Shown piece by piece: positions 1 to 5,666 of a stretch of DNA of 6,078 bases (position 1 is the first letter of the stretch; each line of letters opens with the position of its first letter). The stretch covers positions 1-6,078 of the forward strand of contig JBDUCV010000097.1 of NCBI GenBank assembly GCA_040003255.1, written 5' to 3'. Below the pieces are notes generated by a model, which did not search any database, was not told the origin of the DNA, and saw only the letters and a program-made list of their open reading frames with translations. Both the position numbers and the translations under genes were made by a program. This DNA comes from JBDUCV01 sp040003255 (GTDB lineage: Bacteria; Actinomycetota; Actinomycetes; Mycobacteriales; Jatrophihabitantaceae).

Positions 1-417
1 CTGGCCGCGGTGCTGTGGAACGGCGGAATCAGCTTTGGTGGCGTCGTCAGCTTCATCTTCGCCGACCTGCTCATCATCCCGATCCTGCTCATTTACCGGC
101 GCTACTACGGAACCCGGATGGCCTTGCTGCTGTTCGGCACCTTCTACGCCACGATGGTCGTTGCCGGCTATCTGATCGAACTCGTCTTCGACCCGCTCGG
201 CTTGATCCCGACCGGTCCGCGTACCGCCTTCACCGGCGAAGAGGGCATCACGCTGAACTACACGACGGTGCTAAATGTCGTGTTCCTGCTGGTGGCCGTC
301 GCCCTGCTCTGGCGGTTCTTCGCCACCGGCGGCCGGCCGATGCTTGCCATGATGGGCGGCAGCCCAGACGAGATGGCGGAGCACGACTGTGGCGACGACC
401 ATCAGCACCACGGCTGA
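1..417 (+). CDS. Permease C-terminus (probable PF03773/DUF318 family), 5'-truncated, metal-binding-like tail
   Basis: Only the last 138 codons are present. The reading frame is open from base 1 and ends with TGA at 415-417; the true start lies upstream. Visible hydrophobic helices cover roughly residues 11-31 (with FIFADLLIIPILLIYRRYYG), 38-60 and 86-105. The phrase SFIFADL...PILLIYRRYYG is typical of the predicted permeases of the YraQ/ArsP_1 type, which I recognise by pattern and not by a search. The last 16 residues are hydrophilic and rich in His, Asp and Glu with one Cys (EHDCGDDHQHHG), which suggests a metal-binding cytosolic tail. It lies 86 bp upstream of a nickel/cobalt permease on the same strand, so a role in metal export or handling is a reasonable inference. 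The substrate cannot be read from this fragment. Confidence 0.7.
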   Translation: MAAVLWNGGISFGGVVSFIFADLLIIPILLIYRRYYGTRMALLLFGTFYATMVVAGYLIELVFDPLGLIPTGPRTAFTGEEGITLNYTTVLNVVFLLVAVALLWRFFATGGRPMLAMMGGSPDEMAEHDCGDDHQHHG

Positions 418-438
418 GCGTGCCTTATTGCCAGCGAG

Positions 439-467
439 TTGCGACAACGCCGTGTCGGGCCTAGCGT
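439..467 (+). promoter_or_regulatory. Candidate promoter of the nickel/cobalt permease gene
   Basis: A -35-like TTGCGA at 439-444 (4 of 6 to TTGACA) is followed after exactly 17 nt by TAGCGT at 462-467, which fits the mycobacterial TAnnnT -10 pattern. Transcription would begin near 474, giving a leader of about 30 nt before the GTG start at 504. The site lies entirely between the two metal-transport genes, so the permease gene could be expressed independently of the upstream gene. Prediction only. Confidence 0.5.
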
Positions 468-470
468 CGA

Positions 471-489
471 GATGTCAATCATTGACGTC
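471..489. promoter_or_regulatory. 19-bp palindrome, candidate operator of a metal-responsive repressor
   Basis: The sequence GATGTCAATCATTGACGTC is an inverted repeat around C480. The inner arms GTCAAT (474-479) and ATTGAC (481-486) match perfectly, and of the outer three pairs only 473/487 mismatches. It begins at about +1 of the predicted promoter and ends one base before the Shine-Dalgarno GGAGGAG (490-496), so a bound protein would block transcription. TCAA...TTGA half-sites recall ArsR/SmtB-type operators, but no regulator gene is in the window and the family assignment is inference. Confidence 0.5.
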
Positions 490-503
490 GGAGGAGCCGC
501 GCT

Positions 504-1727
504 GTGTCCGCACCGAGCATCGCGAGCGCGCCAGACAAGGCGCTCGCACCGAGCATCGCGAGCGCCTCAGACGACGCGCTCGCGGCGTCGAGGCTGACCC
601 GGCTTCGCACTGCACTGACCGGCCAGGAGTGGACGCGAGTTGCGGGGATGGCCGGTTTCATCGTGGCCCTGCACGTCATCGGCTGGTTCACATTGGCCGC
701 GATCGTCGCTCCGCAGCACTACAGCCTCGGCACAAAGACGCTCGGGCTCGGCATCGGCCTGACGGCCTACACGCTCGGCATGCGGCACGCCTTCGACGCC
801 GACCACATCGCAGCGATCGACAACACCACCCGCAAGCTCATGAACGACGGGCAGCGGCCGCTGTCGGTCGGGTTCTGGTTCTCACTCGGCCATTCGACGA
901 TCGTGTTCGGCTTGGCCGTGTTGCTGTCGCTCGGGGTGAAGGCGATCGTCGGACCGGTCGAGGACGACTCCTCGGCTCTGCACCATTACACCGGGCTCAT
1001 CGGCACCAGCGTCTCGGGCACCTTCCTGTACGTCATCGCGATCATCAACATCATCATCCTGGTGGGCATACTCAAGTTGTTCCGCGAGATGCGCCAGGGC
1101 CGCTACGACGAGGCCGCGCTGGAAGAGCAGCTGAACAACCGAGGATTCATGAACCGGTTGTTCGGCAAGTTCATGAAGTCGATCACCAAGCCGTGGCAGA
1201 TGTATCCGGTCGGGGTGCTCTTCGGGCTCGGTTTCGACACGGCGACCGAGATCGCGTTACTCGTCCTGGCGGGCACCGGCGCCGCCGCCGGCCTGCCGTG
1301 GTACGCGATCTTGTGCCTGCCGGTGCTCTTCGCCGCTGGCATGAGCCTGCTTGACACCATCGACGGGTCGTTCATGAACTTCGCCTACGGCTGGGCGTTT
1401 TCTAAGCCTGTGCGCAAGGTCTACTACAACATCACCATCACCGGGCTGTCCGTCGCCGTCGCGTTCATCATCGGCACTGTCGAACTGCTCAGCGTGCTGT
1501 CGGAGCAACTCGGCTGGACGGGCGGGTTCTGGGGCTGGATCGGCGGTCTGGACCTGAACCTGCTCGGCTTCGTCATCGTCGGAATGTTCGTCGCCACCTG
1601 GGCTGCGGCGTTGCTGATCTGGCGCTACGGCCACATCGAGGAAAAGTGGACCGCCGGGATGCGCACCGCACAGCTCGCCGCTGACTCGGCTTACGACGGC
1701 CATGTCAGCGCAGGCGTCCGCCACTGA
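504..1727 (+). CDS. nicT: NiCoT-family high-affinity nickel/cobalt permease (407 aa)
   Basis: An integral membrane transporter for Ni2+ and/or Co2+ uptake. The family signatures are all present: RHAFDADHI at residues 94-102 (the metal-recognition motif of transmembrane segment II), FSLGHST at 126-132, LGFDTATEI at 242-250 and GMSLLDTIDG at 279-288. Several hydrophobic spans are visible, for example about 47-68, 76-92, 124-150, 170-192, 236-258, 266-286, 308-334 and 352-373. The GTG at 504 is chosen because GGAGGAG (490-496) sits 7 nt upstream. The first 28 residues are an Ala/Ser-rich cytosolic extension built from a 12-residue tandem repeat (APSIASAPDKAL, APSIASASDDAL). The likely purpose is to supply nickel to urease or hydrogenase, or cobalt for cobamides; neither is encoded here. 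The gene's last 23 bp overlap the 3' end of the convergent prenyltransferase gene. Ni versus Co preference cannot be read from sequence. Confidence 0.95.
   Translation: MSAPSIASAPDKALAPSIASASDDALAASRLTRLRTALTGQEWTRVAGMAGFIVALHVIGWFTLAAIVAPQHYSLGTKTLGLGIGLTAYTLGMRHAFDADHIAAIDNTTRKLMNDGQRPLSVGFWFSLGHSTIVFGLAVLLSLGVKAIVGPVEDDSSALHHYTGLIGTSVSGTFLYVIAIINIIILVGILKLFREMRQGRYDEAALEEQLNNRGFMNRLFGKFMKSITKPWQMYPVGVLFGLGFDTATEIALLVLAGTGAAAGLPWYAILCLPVLFAAGMSLLDTIDGSFMNFAYGWAFSKPVRKVYYNITITGLSVAVAFIIGTVELLSVLSEQLGWTGGFWGWIGGLDLNLLGFVIVGMFVATWAAALLIWRYGHIEEKWTAGMRTAQLAADSAYDGHVSAGVRH
510..581 (+). repeat. 36-bp tandem repeat (two copies) with internal hairpins, inside the nickel permease gene
   Basis: Copy 1 is 510-545 and copy 2 is 546-581; they match at 32 of 36 positions. 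In each copy GCGAGCGC (522-529; 558-565) is complementary to GCGCTCGC (540-547; 576-583) across a 10-nt loop, giving 8-bp GC-rich stems, and the second stem extends to 9 bp. All four differences between the copies fall in the loops. The repeat is in frame and encodes a duplicated 12-residue segment directly after the start codon. Confidence 0.85.
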
Positions 1728-2574
1728 CCACGAGCAGCACCACGTCGACGGCCGTCATCGCGATGATGCCGAGGAACAGAACCCGGCTGGCGGGATTGCG
1801 TAGCGCGATCCGGGTGCTGGCCGCAACCAGCACCACGATGACACCCAGGCCAATCCAGCTGATGACCGGCGCTGATCCAGGCGGCCCGACGACGATCGAG
1901 CACGCTGCAAGCAGAAGCAGTGCCGCCGTGAGCAGCAATGAACGGCGCGCGCCGAGCCGGTGCGGCAACCCGCGAACGCCGACCCGCTCGTCGTCGCCCA
2001 GATCGGGCAACGCGTTGGTGAGATGTCCGGCCACCCCGAGCAGCCCCCCGGCCGCCACAGCCCACGCCCCGGGCAGTCGTGGCTCGGGCAGGGCCAGCGT
2101 CGCGATGGTCGGCAACGAGCCGAACGCGATCGCGTACGGCAGCCACGACCACCATTTCGCCTTCGCGCCGAGGTTGTAAGCCCAACCACACGCGACGACC
2201 ACCAGGTTCATCGCCCCACTGCGCCAGCCGAGCAGCGCAGAGCAGGCGATAGTCGCGACAACCGCCACGGCCGCCGCGGTTTCGACCACCGGGATGGCGA
2301 CGATGCCGGCTGCCACCGGCTTGTCGGTGCGGCCCACCGCGGCGTCGCGTCCGGCGTCGAGCCAGTCATTGGACCAGCCGATCGACAGCTGTCCGAACAG
2401 CACGGCCACCCCGACCAGCGCACAGCTGGCGGCATCGTTCCCGGCGAGAACGGCTAGCACGATGGCGAAGGCGGTGACAGCGACGGTGGGACCGCGGTGG
2501 CATGACCGGATCAGTCCACCCACGACCGGTCCGACCGGGCGCGGGCGACGCGGCTGGGCATCACGTCCCGTCAC
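1705..2574 (-). CDS. UbiA-family membrane prenyltransferase (289 aa)
   Basis: Predicted intramembrane enzyme that transfers an isoprenyl group from a polyprenyl diphosphate to an aromatic or other acceptor. The first Asp-rich motif is NDWLDAGRD (residues 69-77) followed by the RTDKP stretch at 82-86. The typical YNLGAKAKWWSWLPYAIAFG stretch is at 133-152, and the second Asp-rich motif is NALPDLGDDE (187-196). Together these bind the Mg-diphosphate. Most of the rest is hydrophobic, with seven to nine membrane helices. The GTG at 2574 is the first possible start, since an in-frame stop lies just upstream at 2596-2598; there is no clear Shine-Dalgarno, and a TACCAT box ends 6 nt before it. It diverges from the type III polyketide synthase operon across 58 bp, so the acceptor is plausibly that operon's product. 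Alternatives are a quinone- or lipid-pathway enzyme that is merely adjacent. The 3' end overlaps the nickel permease gene by 23 bp. Confidence 0.88.
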   Translation of the reverse strand: MTGRDAQPRRPRPVGPVVGGLIRSCHRGPTVAVTAFAIVLAVLAGNDAASCALVGVAVLFGQLSIGWSNDWLDAGRDAAVGRTDKPVAAGIVAIPVVETAAAVAVVATIACSALLGWRSGAMNLVVVACGWAYNLGAKAKWWSWLPYAIAFGSLPTIATLALPEPRLPGAWAVAAGGLLGVAGHLTNALPDLGDDERVGVRGLPHRLGARRSLLLTAALLLLAACSIVVGPPGSAPVISWIGLGVIVVLVAASTRIALRNPASRVLFLGIIAMTAVDVVLLVVSGGRLR

Positions 2575-2632
2575 CCGCGGATGGTAGCGGCGCGCCTACG
2601 CTTCGCCGCGCGCAATCCGTACTGTCGAGACG
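2575..2632. promoter_or_regulatory. Divergent promoter region, probable leaderless starts on both strands
   Basis: On the - strand TACCAT (2586-2581) is followed by 6 nt and then the GTG of the prenyltransferase gene. On the + strand TACTGT (2620-2625) is followed by 7 nt and then the GTG of the polyketide synthase gene. Both boxes fit the mycobacterial -10 pattern TAnnnT at the distance expected if the start codon is at or very near +1. Neither start has a convincing Shine-Dalgarno, and no -35 match is evident. Between the boxes GCGCGC occurs at 2590-2595 and 2608-2613 with a 12-nt spacer, a possible shared operator, although alternating GC is common here by chance. Confidence 0.5.
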
Positions 2633-3688
2633 GTGACCGTCATCGCCGCCGTGCACGGCGTGCTGCCGCCGTACCGGTACACCCAGCATGAGATCACCGA
2701 CGCCTTCGCCGATTCGCTGCGCGGGACGGTCGGCGTGGAGCTGCTCCGGCGGCTGCACGCCAACGCGCAGGTCGACACCCGCCACCTGGTCGTGCCGCTC
2801 GAGCGCTACCTCGAACTGCGCGACTTCGGCGACAGCAACGACCTGTTCATCGAACAAGCCATCGAGCTCGGATCGGCCGCGGTCCGGCGTGCGCTGGACG
2901 AGGCGGGTATTCCGCCCCAGGATGTCGACCTGATCGTGTCGACGACCGTTACCGGCGTTGCGGTGCCGTCGATCGAGGCGCGGATCGCCGCCGAGGTCGG
3001 CCTCCGCCCGGACGTGAAACGCATCCCGATGTTCGGATTGGGATGTGTGGCGGGCGCTGCCGGCATCGCCCGCATCCACGACTACCTGCTCGGCCACCCC
3101 GACGAGGTCGCCGTCTTGCTGTCGGTGGAACTGTGCTCGCTCACCGTGCAACGCAACGACACCTCGGTGGCCAACCTGGTGGCGAGCGGGCTGTTCGGTG
3201 ACGGCGCAGCGGCCGTCGTCCTGGTGGGAGATGGCCGAGCCGAAACCTTCAGCGGTCCGGTCGTCGTTGACTCACGCAGTCACCTCTACCCCGAGACCCA
3301 CCGCACGATGGGTTGGGACTTCACCGCGACCGGCTTCACCATCGTGCTCAACGCCGAGGTACCGGCGCTCGTTCGGCGATATCTCGACGCGGACGTGCAC
3401 GAACTGCTCGGCGCACACGGGTCTCGCGTCGAGGACGTCGGCGCGTGGGTGTGTCACCCCGGCGGCCCGAAGGTGATCGAAGCCATCCAGGACGTGCTGG
3501 GGTTGGCGCCGGAGGCTTTGGAGCTGACCTGGCGGTCGCTCGCCGACGTGGGCAACCTGTCGTCGTCCTCGGTTCTGCACGTTCTGCGCGACACGATCGA
3601 CAAGCGACCGCGGGCGGGTTCGCCCGGGGTGCTGATGGCGATGGGTCCGGGTTTCTGCGCCGAACTCGTGCTGCTGCGTTGGCAGTGA
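2633..3688 (+). CDS. Type III polyketide synthase, chalcone/stilbene synthase superfamily (351 aa)
   Basis: Cytosolic homodimeric-type ketosynthase that would extend a CoA- or carrier-bound starter (often a fatty acyl group in mycobacterial relatives) with malonyl-CoA and cyclise it to a pyrone, resorcinol or similar ring. The catalytic triad is complete: Cys138 in MFGLGCVAGAAG, His275 in WVCHPGGPKV and Asn308 in GNLSSSS. The C-terminal AMGPGFCAELVLLRW (336-350) is the family's GPGF cyclisation-pocket loop. The length and the GLGCVAGAAG style of the active site resemble mycobacterial Pks10/Pks11-type enzymes, recalled and not searched. GTG 2633 is chosen because the N-terminus fits the family and a TAnnnT box lies 7 nt upstream. 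It is first in a three-gene operon; the methyltransferase ATG follows its stop by 4 nt. Starter unit, number of extensions and ring type cannot be read from sequence. Confidence 0.96.
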   Translation: MTVIAAVHGVLPPYRYTQHEITDAFADSLRGTVGVELLRRLHANAQVDTRHLVVPLERYLELRDFGDSNDLFIEQAIELGSAAVRRALDEAGIPPQDVDLIVSTTVTGVAVPSIEARIAAEVGLRPDVKRIPMFGLGCVAGAAGIARIHDYLLGHPDEVAVLLSVELCSLTVQRNDTSVANLVASGLFGDGAAAVVLVGDGRAETFSGPVVVDSRSHLYPETHRTMGWDFTATGFTIVLNAEVPALVRRYLDADVHELLGAHGSRVEDVGAWVCHPGGPKVIEAIQDVLGLAPEALELTWRSLADVGNLSSSSVLHVLRDTIDKRPRAGSPGVLMAMGPGFCAELVLLRWQ

Positions 3689-3692
3689 CTTG

Positions 3693-4214
3693 ATGGCCTG
3701 GTACGTGTTGCTCGTCCTTGCGGTCGGCGTCGAGCGGCTGGCCGAACTAGTGGTATCGAACCGCAACCGCGCCTGGAGCCTCGCCCGCGGCGGGGTGGAG
3801 TCGGGCCTCGGGCACTACCCGGCAATGGTCGTCCTGCACACCGGGCTGCTCGCCGGTGCGCTACTCGAGGTGTGGCTCGCCGACCGTACGTTCGTGCCGG
3901 CGCTCGGCTGGCCGATGCTCGCGCTCGTCGTGGCGTCGCAGACACTGCGTTGGTGGTGTATCGCGACCCTGGGTCCGCGGTGGAACACCCGCATCCTCGT
4001 CGTTCCCGGCCTGCCGCTCGTCACGACGGGCCCGTACCGGCGACTGCGCCACCCCAACTACGTCGCAGTCGTGGTCGAAGGGGCCGCGCTGCCGCTCGTG
4101 CACACCGCCTGGCTAACGGCGCTGACGTTTACCGTGCTGAACGCTTTCCTGCTCCGGGTGCGCATCCATGCCGAGAACGCCGCGTTGGCCGCCGCGGCCC
4201 CCGTCCATGTATGA
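3693..4214 (+). CDS. ICMT-family membrane methyltransferase (173 aa)
   Basis: SAM-dependent membrane methyltransferase of the isoprenylcysteine carboxyl methyltransferase fold. Hydrophobic helices lie at about residues 2-20, 43-62, 70-90 and 124-155. The conserved C-terminal region reads LGPRWNTRI (93-101), TTGPYRRLRHPNY (111-123), Glu129, and the closing RVRIHAENAAL (155-165), which form the SAM and substrate pocket in the family. Relatives next to type III polyketide synthases, such as Bacillus subtilis BpsB (YpbQ), O-methylate alkylpyrones, so the substrate here is probably the neighbouring synthase's phenolic or pyrone product and not a prenylated protein. The start is taken as ATG 3693, 4 nt after the synthase stop; a TTG directly before it at 3690 is possible. 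There is no strong Shine-Dalgarno, so translation is likely coupled. The 3' end overlaps the next gene by 8 nt. Confidence 0.88.
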   Translation: MAWYVLLVLAVGVERLAELVVSNRNRAWSLARGGVESGLGHYPAMVVLHTGLLAGALLEVWLADRTFVPALGWPMLALVVASQTLRWWCIATLGPRWNTRILVVPGLPLVTTGPYRRLRHPNYVAVVVEGAALPLVHTAWLTALTFTVLNAFLLRVRIHAENAALAAAAPVHV

Positions 4215-5229
4215 CCTGATCGTCGCGGGCGGCGGACCGGCGGGTCTCGCGACGGCGCTCTATGCCACCCGCGCCGGCTTGGACGCCGTCGTGCTCGATC
4301 CGCGTCCACCCCCGATCGACAAGGCATGCGGCGAAGGACTGATGCCGGGTGCGGTCACCGCGCTGGATGACCTCGGCGTCCATCCCGACGGGCACGACAT
4401 TCGCGGGATCCGGTACGCCGACGGTGCCCATCGCGTCGAGGCCCTGTTCCGGACCAGGCTCGGCCGGGGGGTGCGGCGCACCGACCTGCATGCCGCGCTG
4501 CTGGATGCGGTGCGGGCGAGCGGGGTGCCCGTGCTGAGTCGTTCGGTCGGTGATCTGGCCCAGGACGAGCGCCGCGTGCGAGTCTCAGGCCTTGAAGCTC
4601 GTTATCTCGCCGCGGCGGACGGGCTGCACTCGCCGTTGCGCCGGCAACTTGGGTTGGATATCGCTCCCCGCCCGGGCACCCGGCCGCGGTGGGGATTGCG
4701 GCAGCACTTCGCGGTTCCCCCGTGGACGGACTTCGTCGAGGTCCACTGGACCACCGACGCGGAGGTGTACGTCACCCCGGTCGGCCCCGACTTGGTGGGG
4801 GTCGCGGTGTTGTCGGGCATCCGAGCGCCCTATGCCGCGCAGTTGGCGGGGTTTCCAGCAGTGCTCGCGCGGCTGCCATCCGCCGGCGCGACGTCAGTTC
4901 GTGGCGCCGGGCCCATGCGTCAGCGCGTGCGGCGGCGTGTTGCCGGCCGGGTGCTCCTCGTCGGCGATGCTGCCGGTTACGTGGACGCGCTGACCGGTGA
5001 AGGCATTGCAGTGGCGTTGGCATGCGGCCGGGCGCTGGTGGACTGCGTCGTCCGCGACGAGCCGCGGCGCTACGAGCGGCAGTGGCTGCGCGCGTCACGG
5101 CGGTACCGGTTGATCACCGAATCGCTGATCTGGGCGCGCGAGCGCCACCATTTGCAGCCGATGATCGTTCCGGCGGCCAAGCGGGCACCGTGGTTGTTCG
5201 CGGCGGCAATCAGTCAGCTGGCCCGATGA
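4207..5229 (+). CDS. FAD-dependent oxidoreductase, geranylgeranyl-reductase/aromatic-hydroxylase superfamily (340 aa)
   Basis: Flavoprotein with the p-hydroxybenzoate-hydroxylase fold. The N-terminal dinucleotide-binding motif is VAGGGPAG (residues 6-13) with Asp31 ending the second strand. CGEGLMPGAV (41-50) resembles the CGxGLxP motif of geranylgeranyl reductases, including mycobacterial MenJ. The DG motif is ADGLHSPLRR (137-146) and the GD motif VGDAAGYVDALTGEGIAVAL (252-271) contacts the FAD ribityl and pyrophosphate. Two roles fit the operon: hydroxylating the polyketide ring, as proposed for SrsC beside the srsA synthase, or saturating a prenyl chain added by the UbiA neighbour. The motif favours the reductase subfamily, but the family is functionally mixed. 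ATG 4207 is chosen because the FAD motif then begins at residue 6; ATG 4168 would add 13 Pro/Arg-rich residues inside the methyltransferase gene. It overlaps that gene by 8 nt, so translation is probably coupled. Confidence 0.9.
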   Translation: MYDLIVAGGGPAGLATALYATRAGLDAVVLDPRPPPIDKACGEGLMPGAVTALDDLGVHPDGHDIRGIRYADGAHRVEALFRTRLGRGVRRTDLHAALLDAVRASGVPVLSRSVGDLAQDERRVRVSGLEARYLAAADGLHSPLRRQLGLDIAPRPGTRPRWGLRQHFAVPPWTDFVEVHWTTDAEVYVTPVGPDLVGVAVLSGIRAPYAAQLAGFPAVLARLPSAGATSVRGAGPMRQRVRRRVAGRVLLVGDAAGYVDALTGEGIAVALACGRALVDCVVRDEPRRYERQWLRASRRYRLITESLIWARERHHLQPMIVPAAKRAPWLFAAAISQLAR

Positions 5230-5242
5230 CGGTCGATCGTCA
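5227..5242. other. Short inverted repeat containing both convergent stop codons
   Basis: TGACG (5227-5231) and CGTCA (5238-5242) are complementary across a 6-nt spacer. The left arm begins with the TGA of the oxidoreductase gene and the right arm ends with the stop of the MerR-family gene on the other strand. Convergent genes 10 bp apart would benefit from a bidirectional terminator, but a 5-bp stem without a T tract is weak, so I record it only as structure. Confidence 0.25.
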
Positions 5243-5530
5243 GCCAGTGTGGTCGTCCAGTTCGGCGCGCAGGCGTGCGTTGTCGGCTTCCAGGTCGAGG
5301 ACCAAGGCGATGCCGGCGAGATTGAGGCCGGCGGACAGCAGCTCGCCGATGCGCCGCAGCCGGTCAAGGTCATCCGGGCTATAGCGTCGGGTGCCGCCGT
5401 CGGTGCGGACCGGTTCGAGTAGTCCAAAGCGTTCGTAAGCCCGGAGATTCTGCGGCCCGGTGCCGACCAGCTCGGCGGCCACCGAGATGCCGTAGACGCC
5501 TCGGGCCGGGTCGGGTCCGGGCCCATCCAT
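5240..5530 (-). CDS. HspR-like MerR-family transcriptional regulator (96 aa)
   Basis: Small DNA-binding regulator. The winged helix-turn-helix spans about residues 12-52: VYGISVAAELVGTGPQNLRAYERFGLLEP is the helix-turn-helix and TDGGTRRYSPDDL (43-55) the wing and following helix. NLAGI (70-74) is a stretch shared with HspR heat-shock repressors, and residues 75-92 look like a dimerising coiled coil. There is no C-terminal effector domain or Cys cluster, so it is not a metal-sensing MerR of the classical kind. ATG 5530 is supported by GGAGG (plus-strand CCTCC at 5539-5543) 8 nt upstream. It diverges from an Hsp20 gene across 143 bp and probably represses or tunes that gene. It is not in a dnaK operon, so it is likely a paralogue and not the main HspR; no gene symbol is assigned. 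Confidence 0.9.
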   Translation of the reverse strand: MDGPGPDPARGVYGISVAAELVGTGPQNLRAYERFGLLEPVRTDGGTRRYSPDDLDRLRRIGELLSAGLNLAGIALVLDLEADNARLRAELDDHTG

Positions 5531-5559
5531 CAGCGCTACCTCCGCGATCGGCTAGCCTC

Positions 5560-5588
5560 TTGCCGGACTATCCCACGAGTGATATAAA
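5560..5588 (+). promoter_or_regulatory. Candidate Hsp20 promoter with palindrome in the spacer
   Basis: TTGCCG (5560-5565) and TATAAA (5583-5588) are separated by exactly 17 nt, a good housekeeping-sigma match, and the AT-rich run that follows is rare in this GC-rich window. TATCCC (5569-5574) and GTGATA (5579-5584) form an inverted repeat with one mismatch across a 4-nt centre, lying between the two promoter boxes, where MerR-family proteins bind. Transcription would start near 5595, leaving a leader of about 79 nt. Confidence 0.55.
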
Positions 5589-5600
5589 AAAGCCATAGCA

Positions 5601-5625
5601 GCCACCATATGTTTCCTGAGGTGGC
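5601..5625 (+). other. Leader hairpin upstream of Hsp20
   Basis: GCCACC (5601-5606) pairs with GGTGGC (5620-5625) around a 13-nt loop. In RNA, CCACC (5602-5606) could instead pair with GGTGG (5664-5668), which overlaps the Hsp20 ribosome binding site. It could be a protein-binding palindrome or a weak RNA switch; chance is also possible. Confidence 0.35.
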
Positions 5626-5660
5626 AGACCCAGGTTAGGGCATCGACAACTGACTATCTT

Positions 5661-5666
5661 GGAGGT
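5661..5666 (+). promoter_or_regulatory. Strong Shine-Dalgarno deciding the Hsp20 start
   Basis: GGAGGT lies 7 nt before ATG 5674 and 13 nt before the in-frame ATG 5680, so the first ATG is the start. It is among the strongest ribosome binding sites in the window. Confidence 0.8.

Noticed and set aside
418..503. Nickel/cobalt riboswitch before the nickel permease
   Set aside because: The gap is 86 bp with one simple palindrome and lacks the multi-helix layout of such a riboswitch; a protein operator explains it better.
389..1354. Long 321-codon + strand frame overlapping the nickel permease
   Set aside because: Its translation is Arg/His/Pro-rich with no family motifs and lies in another frame of a clear NiCoT gene; a typical GC-rich shadow frame.
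2561..3151. 196-codon - strand frame opposite the polyketide synthase start
   Set aside because: It lies antisense to conserved PKS sequence, has no recognisable domain and would cover the divergent promoter region.
4168..4206. Upstream ATG for the oxidoreductase
   Set aside because: It adds 13 Pro/Arg-rich residues before an FAD motif that normally sits at the very N-terminus; ATG 4207 fits better.
3693..4214. True protein-prenylcysteine methyltransferase
   Set aside because: Bacteria of this kind lack known CaaX protein prenylation, and the operon context with a type III synthase points to a small-molecule substrate.
5655..5660. TATCTT as a -10 box for Hsp20
   Set aside because: It touches the Shine-Dalgarno, so the transcript would start inside or after it; the 5560-5588 promoter is better placed.
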